Origin: Blastococcus aggregatus | Lineage (GTDB): Bacteria > Actinomycetota > Actinomycetes > Mycobacteriales > Geodermatophilaceae | Assembly: GCF_900221005.1 (NCBI RefSeq) | Contig: NZ_OBQI01000001.1 | Span: 992,001 to 1,056,000 of the forward strand | Direction: 5' to 3' | Length of the DNA: 64,000 nucleotides | Shown here: one piece after another, positions 57,972-64,000 of the stretch | How positions within the stretch are numbered: position 1 is the first letter of the stretch | Layout of the letters: each line of letters opens with the position of its first letter | Position numbers and translations under genes: made by a program | Notes under the pieces: generated by a model | Databases searched by the model: none | What the model saw: only the letters and a program-made list of their open reading frames with translations | What the model was told of the DNA's origin: nothing

Positions 57972-60686
57972 TCAGCAGAGCCGGACGGCGAGGACGGCGA
58001 CGTCGTCCTCGGCGTCCGGCAGGAACATCCGGCGCAGCACCTCGTCGCACAGCGACTCCAGTGGGAGGGCGCCGCACTCGCGCAGCACCGCGAGCAGTTC
58101 CTCGGTGCCCGCGTCGATGTCGCGGTCGCGCCGCTCGACCAGCCCGTCGGTGTAGAGCAGCACGGTCGCGCCGCGCTCGAGCAGCGCCGTCCGGTCCTCG
58201 CGGAGGAAGCCCGGCTGCACGCCCAGCAGCAGGTCGGCCTCGGTGACGTCGAGCAGCCGCACCGTGCCGTCGGCCTCGACCAGGACCGGCGGCGGGTGCC
58301 CGGCGCTGGACCAGCGCAGCAGCATGCGCCCGGCGCCCTCCGGCTCGAGGTGGGCCACCAGCGCCGTCGCCATCGTGTGCAGCGCCAGCCCCTCGAGCGC
58401 CCGGTCGAGCTCGGTCAGCACCCAGGCCGGGGAGCCACCGCTGGAGTAGCTGATGCCCCGCAGCAGCCCCCGGACCTGTCCCATCGCGGCGGCGGCGCGG
58501 GTGTCGTGCCCGACGACGTCGCCGATGGCCAGCACCGTGGTGCCGGTGGACTGCTGGAAGGCGTCGTACCAGTCCCCGCCGATCTCCGCGCCCTCGGCGG
58601 CCGGCACGTAGCGGACGACGATCTGGCAGTTCTCGATGGCGGGCGGGGCAGTGAGCATGCTGCGCTGCAGGGCGTCGGCCAGGGCGCGCTGCTGCCCGTA
58701 GAGGCGCGCGTGGTGCAGCGCCATCCCGGCCCGGCGGCCGATCTCGACGGCGGTCTCCACGTCGGCCGGCGAGTGCGCACCCCGGTCGGCGCCGTTGAGC
58801 AGGCACAGGACGCCCACCGTCTGGCCGCGGATGGTCAGGGGCACCGCCGCGACCGACGACGGCGCCAGCTCCACCAGCGCGGCGCGCGCCTCCGGATCGG
58901 AGAGCACCGAGGCGATCCGCTCGGGCGAGAGGTTCCGCACGACCAGCGGCTGGCCGGTGCGGAAGACCCGGCGCGGCGCGCCCTCCGGGCTGACCGTCCG
59001 GACCATGCGCTCGACGTAGGCGGCGACGAAGTCCGAGCGGTCGGGGTCCCGGTGCGCGCTGGCCGACTCCTGCAGCCGGCCGTGGTCGTCGGTGCTCACG
59101 ATCCAGCACCAGTCGCCGAGCCGGGGGACGACGAGGGCGGCCAGCCGCTGCAGCTGCTCACCGATGTCGAGCGTGCTCGACAGCACCCGCCCGGCCTCGG
59201 CCAGCAGCTCGAGCCGCTGGTTGGCCTCCGTCACCGCCGCCACGGCGCGGTCGCGGGCGGCGTCGGCCTGCAGCCGCGAGGTGCTCAGCGAGATCTGCGC
59301 GGTCAGCCCCTCGAGGAGCCGCAGCTCCTCGGCGTCGAAAGGGTGGTCGGTGGCCCAGTAGACGACGAAGCTGCCCAGCAGCCGGCCCTCGACCACCAGC
59401 GGGAGGGACGCCAGGGCGCGCAGCCCGAGCCACTCGGTCACCTGGGCCATCGCCGGGAAGCGGGCGATGCACTCCTCGGCGCTGGTGAGCACCACCCGCT
59501 CACCGGTCCGCGCCGTGTACTGGGTGGGCAGCTCGTCGTCGAGGTCGACCAGCACGCCGTCCTCGGACAGCTCGGTCACCTCGTCGCGGAAGACCTCCAG
59601 GATCCGCCGGCCCAGGTACAGCCGGATCCGGTCCTCGGCCCCGGGTTCGCGCACGGCGACGCCGCCGGACACCGCCCCGAGCACCTCGGCGCCGCGCAGC
59701 GTGATGTCGGCGAGCTGGGCGATGCCGGTCGCGTTGGCCACCTCGGCGGCGACAGCGGAGATGGCGGCGGTCCGCTGCACCGCGACGAGCCGGGCCTCGG
59801 CCTGGTCCCGCGCGTCGGTGACGTCCAGGACGGTGCCGAGGATGCGCGCCGGCTCGCCGTCGGGGCCGGTCAGCACGCGCCCGCGGCAGACGATCCAGCG
59901 GACGCCCCCGCCCTGCCGGAGGACGCGCAGCTCCACCGTGTACTGCGCCCGCGCCGAGACGGCGTCGGCCATGGTCCGCTGCGAGACCTCCTGGTCGTCG
60001 GGGTGGACGTACTCGGCGAACAGGCGGTCCATCGGGATGCGGGTGGCCTGGTCGAACCCGAAGATCGCCGCGGTGCGCTCGTCCCAGTCGATGAAGTCGC
60101 CCCGCAGGTCGACCTCCCAGATACCGACGGAGCTGGCCTCCAGCGCCACGCCGAGGCGGCGCGCGGACCAGGCGACGTCGGCGTTCGCCGCGGCGAGCTC
60201 CAGCTCGGCCACGACCGAGCTCGCCAGCTGGCGCAACAGCTCGGCCTCGTCGCCGGTCCAGGGCCGGGGCGCGGCGTCGTAGAGGGCCAGGACACCGACC
60301 ACGTGCCCGGACGACGTCACCAGGGGCGAGCCCAGGTAGGCGCCCACCTGGCCCGAGGTCACCGCGGGCAGGTCGGCCACGCGGGGGGTCCGGCGCGCGT
60401 CGGGGACGACGAGCGGCGCCCCGCTGGAGACGACCATCGCCGAGAGGGCCCCGGTGAGCAGCGCCGGACCACCCACCACCCCCGGAGGCAGGCCGTGACC
60501 GCCGACGACGAGGTCCTGGTCGGTGAAGAGCGTGACCTTGGCGTGGCCGGCGCCGACGAGGCGGGCGGCCAGGCCGGAGAGCCGGTCGTAGGAGGCGGTG
60601 CCGGAGACCTCGGCGAGCAGCCGGCGGGCGACGGCGATGCGCGCCGGGTCGGCCAGGACGCCGTCGAGCGGCGGCGAGCCGGACAC
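57972..60686 (-). CDS. GAF-PAS-SpoIIE serine phosphatase
   Basis: A ~904-residue soluble multi-sensor PP2C-type phosphatase. Domains in order: GAF (about 20-165, YLGSPLVTSSGHVVGVLALYD), PAS (about 175-290, SSVGIWEVDLRGDFIDWDERTAAIFGFD and VHPDDQ), two further GAF domains (about 305-465 and 475-655), and C-terminal SpoIIE (about 680-900: GAEIGGDWYDAF, LAIGDVVGHDTRAAAAMGQVRG, LRWSSAGHPPPVLV, LLYTDGLVERRDRDID, EDDVAVLAVRL) with the metal-binding Asp residues. It should dephosphorylate anti-anti-sigma (STAS) proteins. GTG 60686 is chosen for its AGGGGG site; GTG 60692 is an alternative. Confidence 0.92.
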   Translation of the reverse strand: MSGSPPLDGVLADPARIAVARRLLAEVSGTASYDRLSGLAARLVGAGHAKVTLFTDQDLVVGGHGLPPGVVGGPALLTGALSAMVVSSGAPLVVPDARRTPRVADLPAVTSGQVGAYLGSPLVTSSGHVVGVLALYDAAPRPWTGDEAELLRQLASSVVAELELAAANADVAWSARRLGVALEASSVGIWEVDLRGDFIDWDERTAAIFGFDQATRIPMDRLFAEYVHPDDQEVSQRTMADAVSARAQYTVELRVLRQGGGVRWIVCRGRVLTGPDGEPARILGTVLDVTDARDQAEARLVAVQRTAAISAVAAEVANATGIAQLADITLRGAEVLGAVSGGVAVREPGAEDRIRLYLGRRILEVFRDEVTELSEDGVLVDLDDELPTQYTARTGERVVLTSAEECIARFPAMAQVTEWLGLRALASLPLVVEGRLLGSFVVYWATDHPFDAEELRLLEGLTAQISLSTSRLQADAARDRAVAAVTEANQRLELLAEAGRVLSSTLDIGEQLQRLAALVVPRLGDWCWIVSTDDHGRLQESASAHRDPDRSDFVAAYVERMVRTVSPEGAPRRVFRTGQPLVVRNLSPERIASVLSDPEARAALVELAPSSVAAVPLTIRGQTVGVLCLLNGADRGAHSPADVETAVEIGRRAGMALHHARLYGQQRALADALQRSMLTAPPAIENCQIVVRYVPAAEGAEIGGDWYDAFQQSTGTTVLAIGDVVGHDTRAAAAMGQVRGLLRGISYSSGGSPAWVLTELDRALEGLALHTMATALVAHLEPEGAGRMLLRWSSAGHPPPVLVEADGTVRLLDVTEADLLLGVQPGFLREDRTALLERGATVLLYTDGLVERRDRDIDAGTEELLAVLRECGALPLESLCDEVLRRMFLPDAEDDVAVLAVRLC

Positions 60687-60851
60687 GTGCACCCCCTGGC
60701 GGTAACGGGGCAGCGTCCGGGACGTGGCGCGGCCGGGTGTCATCGTGGCACGCCGGGTGGCGGGGATGGGGACGGCGACGCGGCTCCCCCTGCCGGGTGA
60801 CGCCCGCCACGGGCGGTCAAGGAGCGGCCCGGATCGTCCGATCCCCTCCTC

Positions 60852-61949
60852 ATGCCCGGCATCCGCACGGCCGGCCTGCCGGACTGCCGTCCGCTGCTGG
60901 CCGACCCCGACGACCTCACGCTGGCCTTCCAGCCGATCGTCGGCCTCGAGACCGGCACGGTCGCCGGTTACGAGGCGCTGGCCCGCTTCCCCGGCGCGGC
61001 CGGGCCCGACGTGTGGTTCGCCGCCGCCGCGGAGGCCGGCGTCGCCGCCGAGCTCGAGGCGCTGGCCATCCACAAGGCGCTGGCCGCCGTCCCGCTGCTG
61101 CCCGACGACACGTTCCTCACCGTCAACGTCAGCCCGCACCTCCTCGGCACCCGGCCGGTGCAGGACGCCCTGGCCACCCGCCCCGACCTGCACCGCGTCG
61201 TCGTCGAGCTGACCGAGCACACCCCCGTCGACGACCTGGGCGTCCTGCGCCGCCAGACCGACGCGCTGCACGCCCGCGGCGCCCTGATCGCCCTCGACGA
61301 CGCCGGCAGCGGCTACTCGGGGCTCCAGCAGATGGCCGCCCTGCGGCCGCAGCTGGTCAAGCTCGACCGCGCCCTGGTGGCCGACGCCGACGCCGACCCC
61401 GTGCGGATGGCCCTGGCCGAGATGGTCGGCGAGTTCGCCGGCCGGATCGATGCCTGGCTGCTCGCCGAGGGCGTGGAGACGGCGGCCGAGCTCGCCGCCT
61501 TCGCCCAGCTCGGCGTCCCGCTCGCGCAGGGGTGGCTGCTGGGCCGCCCCGGGCCCACGTTCGCCCCGCTGGCCCCCGAGGTGGTGCAGCTGGTGCGCGC
61601 CCAGGTGGCGCGCGCCCGGCTCACCGAGAGCGTGGCCAGCCTGCTGCGCCCCGTCCGCCAGTGCGCGCACGGCGAGGACGTCCTCGGCCTCCCCCCGGCG
61701 GTCCTGGTCGGGCCGCACGGCGAGCCGGCCGGACTGCTGCTCAGCGACCCGCGGACCGGTGAGGTCTACACCGCACCGGTCTCGCTCCGGGTGCACCCCT
61801 CGACCGACATCCAGCAGACCCTCCAGCGCGCCCTCACCCGCGCGCCTGCGCGCCGGTGGGAGCCCGTCGTCTGCACCGACCCGGCCGGCGAGGTCCTCGG
61901 GATCCTCCGCATCGAGGACCTGATCACCGCGGGCCGCGCCGCCCGCTGA
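60852..61949 (+). CDS. EAL-domain phosphodiesterase with CBS-type C-terminus
   Basis: A 365-residue cytoplasmic protein. The EAL domain (about 20-245) keeps all metal and substrate residues: YEALARF, TVNVSPHLL, VVELTEHTPV, ALDDAGSGYSG, LVKLDRAL and LLAEGVET, so it should hydrolyse c-di-GMP to pGpG. A C-terminal CBS-like part (about 265-365: LRPVRQCAHGEDVLG, TDIQQTLQRALTRAPARRWEPVVCTDPAGEVLGILRIEDLI) may bind nucleotides and tune activity. It is divergent from the SpoIIE gene. Together with the 37252 gene it gives two c-di-GMP enzymes in 25 kb. Confidence 0.92.
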   Translation: MPGIRTAGLPDCRPLLADPDDLTLAFQPIVGLETGTVAGYEALARFPGAAGPDVWFAAAAEAGVAAELEALAIHKALAAVPLLPDDTFLTVNVSPHLLGTRPVQDALATRPDLHRVVVELTEHTPVDDLGVLRRQTDALHARGALIALDDAGSGYSGLQQMAALRPQLVKLDRALVADADADPVRMALAEMVGEFAGRIDAWLLAEGVETAAELAAFAQLGVPLAQGWLLGRPGPTFAPLAPEVVQLVRAQVARARLTESVASLLRPVRQCAHGEDVLGLPPAVLVGPHGEPAGLLLSDPRTGEVYTAPVSLRVHPSTDIQQTLQRALTRAPARRWEPVVCTDPAGEVLGILRIEDLITAGRAAR

Positions 61950-62016
61950 CCCCTCCAGACCCCGGCCCCGCACGGAGCCGGCCGCCCGCACGCCCCACCG
62001 ACAAGGAGTCCCGACC

Positions 62017-62190
62017 ATGAAGCGATTCGCCTGCGGCGACGTCATTCCCGGCTGCAACGCCACGTTCACCGCCGCCGACGAGGCCGGCATCTTCGCCCAG
62101 GCGGTGCCGCACGCCGCCGCCGAGCACGGGATCGACGAGGTGACCCCGGAGCTCGAGGCGACGGTGCGCAGCCTCATCTCCACGGTCTGA
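62017..62190 (+). CDS. DUF1059 small protein
   Basis: A 57-residue protein with the DUF1059 pattern: MKRFACGDVIPGCNATFTAADEAGIFAQAVPHAAAEHGIDEVTPELEATVRSLI. The CGD...PGC Cys pair and the AAEHGI segment are the family marks; it may bind a metal. ATG 62017 follows AAGGAG. It sits 67 bp after the EAL gene and is followed by a strong hairpin. Function of the family is unknown. Confidence 0.88.
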   Translation: MKRFACGDVIPGCNATFTAADEAGIFAQAVPHAAAEHGIDEVTPELEATVRSLISTV

Positions 62191-62200
62191 CCCGCGGCCG

Positions 62201-62224
62201 GGGCCGGGCGCACGCGCCCGGCCC
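62201..62224. terminator. Bidirectional hairpin terminator
   Basis: A GC-rich perfect inverted repeat (62201-62210 with 62215-62224) and 4-base loop lies between the convergent DUF1059 and aldo/keto reductase genes. Confidence 0.7.
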
Positions 62225-62238
62225 GCCGTGCTGCCCGG

Positions 62239-63162
62239 CTACGGGGCGCTGGCCTCGTCGAGGGCCTTGCGCTGCGCGTCGGTGAGCACGAGGTCGCGCA
62301 TCGGCAGCAGGTCGGCCAGCTGCTCGACCGTCCGGCCCGAGGCGATCGGCGCCACCACGGTGGGCTGGTCGGCGAGCCAGCGCAGCGCCACCGCCGGCAC
62401 GGGCACCCCGTGCTCCCGGGCGACGTCGCCCAGGGCGGCGAGCACCCGGTCGCCCCGCTCCCCCACGTAGGCCGCCGCACCCTTCGCGCGCGGTGAGTCG
62501 ACCTGCTCGCCCGCCCGGTACTTGCCGGTGAGGAAGCCCTTCGCCAGCGCGAAGTAGGGCAGCGTGCCGAGGCCCTGCGCCTGGACGGCGTCGCGCAGCT
62601 CGTCCTCGAAGACGGCGCGCTCCATCAGGTTGTAGTGCATCTGCAGGGCCGCGTACCCGCTCGACCCCAGCCGCTGCGCGGTCTCTCGCGCCTCGGTCAG
62701 CCGCGCCGCCGAGTAGTTGGACGCCGCGACGTGGCGCACCTTGCCGGCCTGCACCAGCTCGTCGAAGGCGCTGAGCGTCTCGTCCAGCGGCGTCGTCGCG
62801 TCGTCGTAGTGGGCGTAGTAGAGGTCGATGTGGTCGGTCCGCAGGTTGCGCAGCGAGCGCTCGGCCGCGATCCGGATCTCCCCCGCGGCCAGCGGGTGCT
62901 CCTTCTTCCCGGGCGAGGCCTTGGTGGCCAGCACGATCCGGTCGCGGGCGCCGCGGGCGGCCATCCAGTCGCCGATGATCTGCTCGGAGGCGCCGTTGCC
63001 GTACATCTCGGCGGTGTCGACGAACGCCGGCTGCGGAGCCACCGCGTCGACGAAGCGGTCGAGGACGGCGAAGGACGTCGGCGCGTCCGCCGTCCAGCCG
63101 AAGACGTTCCCGCCGAGGCAGAGGTCGCTCACGATCAGATCGGTCCCGGGGAGCTGCGGCAT
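62239..63162 (-). CDS. Aldo/keto reductase
   Basis: A 307-residue NADPH-dependent reductase with the AKR (beta/alpha)8 layout. The catalytic tetrad is visible as Asp and Tyr in FVDTAEMYGNGASE, Lys in IVLATKASPG and His in DLYYAHYDDATTP. The C-terminal cofactor part has PTVVAPIASGRTVEQLADLL. It begins MPQLPGTDLIVSDLCLGGNVFGW, typical of the YajO/Tas-type bacterial group. ATG 63162 is the natural start. Substrate is likely an aldehyde or ketone, not identifiable here. Confidence 0.92.
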   Translation of the reverse strand: MPQLPGTDLIVSDLCLGGNVFGWTADAPTSFAVLDRFVDAVAPQPAFVDTAEMYGNGASEQIIGDWMAARGARDRIVLATKASPGKKEHPLAAGEIRIAAERSLRNLRTDHIDLYYAHYDDATTPLDETLSAFDELVQAGKVRHVAASNYSAARLTEARETAQRLGSSGYAALQMHYNLMERAVFEDELRDAVQAQGLGTLPYFALAKGFLTGKYRAGEQVDSPRAKGAAAYVGERGDRVLAALGDVAREHGVPVPAVALRWLADQPTVVAPIASGRTVEQLADLLPMRDLVLTDAQRKALDEASAP

Positions 63163-63436
63163 GCCCCCCACGCTAGGTGTGCCGTACGACACCCGCGCGC
63201 CGTCCCGGGGTGGTGCGGATGTGACCTGCGAGCCATCCGGCACCCGGAAAACGCCGTCCACTGGCGGATTGTCGGGGCGACGTGGCACCGTGCCCCGGGT
63301 CCGGCTGTCATCTGGCCGGGCACGGACTCCCGCGTCCCGTGGCGCGGATCCGGACACCCCGACGGCGCAAGTCGCGCCCGGGGCGCCGGTTCGGTGTCGA
63401 AACGAGGCACCTGCCACCCAACGGAAAGGAAACTCG

Positions 63437-63724
63437 ATGAACAAGGCTGAACTGGTCTCCGCCATCGCCAAGCGCGCCGACGTGCCCGCCTCGACCGTGG
63501 ACGCCGTCCTCGCCGGTCTCCAGGACGAGCTCGTCGACGCCATCACCCGCGGCGACAAGGTCGCCGTCTCCGGCCTGCTGACCGTCGAGCGCACGCAGCG
63601 CTCCGCTCGCACGGGCCGCAACCCGCAGACGGGCGAGGCGATCGAGATCGCGGCCGCGAACACCGTCAAGGTGACCGCGGGCTCGAACCTCAAGAAGGCC
63701 GCGAGCGCCGTTCCGGTCTCCTGA
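63437..63724 (+). CDS. hup: HU-family nucleoid protein
   Basis: A 95-residue HU protein: MNKAELVSAIAKRADVPASTVDAVLAGLQDELVDAITRGDKVAVSGLLTVER, then the arm RSARTGRNPQTGEAIEIAAANTVKVTAGSNLKKA. It bends and compacts DNA. It lacks the long Lys/Ala-rich tail found in mycobacterial HupB, so it is the short HupA/HupS-like form. ATG 63437 follows AAAGGA. The 274-bp region upstream (63163-63436) has no supported gene and carries its promoter. Confidence 0.95.
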   Translation: MNKAELVSAIAKRADVPASTVDAVLAGLQDELVDAITRGDKVAVSGLLTVERTQRSARTGRNPQTGEAIEIAAANTVKVTAGSNLKKAASAVPVS

Positions 63725-63854
63725 CCTGACCGCTCCGCCGTCGCCGTCGGGCGTCGCGCCGCACCCCGTGTGGTCCAGGCCACAGAGGCATGGGCCAGGA
63801 TGCGGGTGCAGGCGCCGCCCGACGGCGGACGGCGCACAGGGCACGGAGGTCCAC

Positions 63855-64000
63855 GTGGGCAGTGATCTGACCGTCAGCACCGACCCGGGCGAGGTCGGCT
63901 TCGACGCCGGCCGGCTGGAGCGGCTCGACCGGCGGCTGAGCCGCTGGGTGGACGACGGACAGCTGCCCGGCTTCCTGGTCACCGTCGCCCGGCACGGCAA
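63855..64000 (+). CDS. Serine hydrolase (beta-lactamase family), N-terminal part only
   Basis: The first ~48 residues, VGSDLTVSTDPGEVGFDAGRLERLDRRLSRWVDDGQLPGFLVTVARHG, match the start of the beta-lactamase-related serine hydrolase/EstB family (GFDAGRLERLDRRL...GQLPGFLVTVARHG). The SxxK active site lies beyond the window. GTG 63855 follows GGAGGTCC. Because it is cut at the edge, function as esterase, peptidase or other hydrolase cannot be told. Confidence 0.75.
   Translation, partial: MGSDLTVSTDPGEVGFDAGRLERLDRRLSRWVDDGQLPGFLVTVARHG

Noticed and set aside
57972-62480. Reading the SpoIIE frame as one 1500-residue protein
   Set aside because: The frame is open upstream by chance; the first GAF domain begins right after GTG 60686/60692, and the EAL gene occupies the other strand upstream.

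Overview
The window is GC-rich chromosomal DNA from an actinobacterium. Frequent GTG starts, F420-dependent oxidoreductase, class E sortase, many GTGA/ATGA gene overlaps and the mix of c-di-GMP, STAS and SpoIIE signalling genes fit a member of the Geodermatophilaceae (Blastococcus, Modestobacter or Geodermatophilus type). The family-level call is inference from gene content; no database was searched.

The window has three parts. (1) The left chromosomal flank, 1-8815, holds a partial NUDIX gene, a MaoC hydratase, a LOG-family nucleotide hydrolase, an alpha/beta hydrolase, a geranylgeranyl-reductase-type flavoprotein, a two-component system with a GerMN lipoprotein, two STAS proteins, and a tRNA-Ser(UGA) gene on the minus strand. 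(2) A 26.4-kb integrated island, 8816-35212, is bounded by a perfect 47-bp direct repeat that matches the 5' half of the tRNA-Ser. (3) The right chromosomal flank, 35213-64000, holds an F420 oxidoreductase, a thioesterase, a GGDEF-EAL protein, an MFS exporter, a complete peptide ABC transporter, a sortase with an LAxTG surface protein, a fatty-acid module (acyl-CoA dehydrogenase, dehydratase, high-molecular-weight FabG, thiolase, TetR, acyl-CoA oxidase), a SpoIIE phosphatase, an EAL-CBS protein, DUF1059, an aldo/keto reductase, HU, and the start of a serine hydrolase.

The island starts with an excisionase-like gene and a tyrosine integrase next to the tRNA. Then follow: a tightly packed DUF4365 / unknown / large restriction-modification cassette; a solitary phage-type adenine methyltransferase; a RepL-like replication protein next to an inverted repeat; a translationally coupled recombinase trio (a stand-alone core-binding domain plus two long tyrosine recombinases) and a third long recombinase of the same layout on the other strand; two divergent small cysteine-rich proteins; a NurA-type nuclease; an orphan MbcA/ParS/Xre-type antitoxin and the remains of a second one; and a HEPN protein with an Rx4H motif at the right end. 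No conjugation, capsid or HerA genes were seen. Metabolic cargo near the right end (thiosulfate sulfurtransferase, a frameshifted truncated haemoglobin, a DUF5313 membrane protein and an OhrR-like regulator) looks chromosomal in type.

The most unusual items are the recombinase trio with its inverted relative, the helicase-less restriction-modification cassette, the way integration separates the tRNA gene from its native upstream DNA, and a dispersed 22-bp palindromic repeat found only in the chromosomal flanks.
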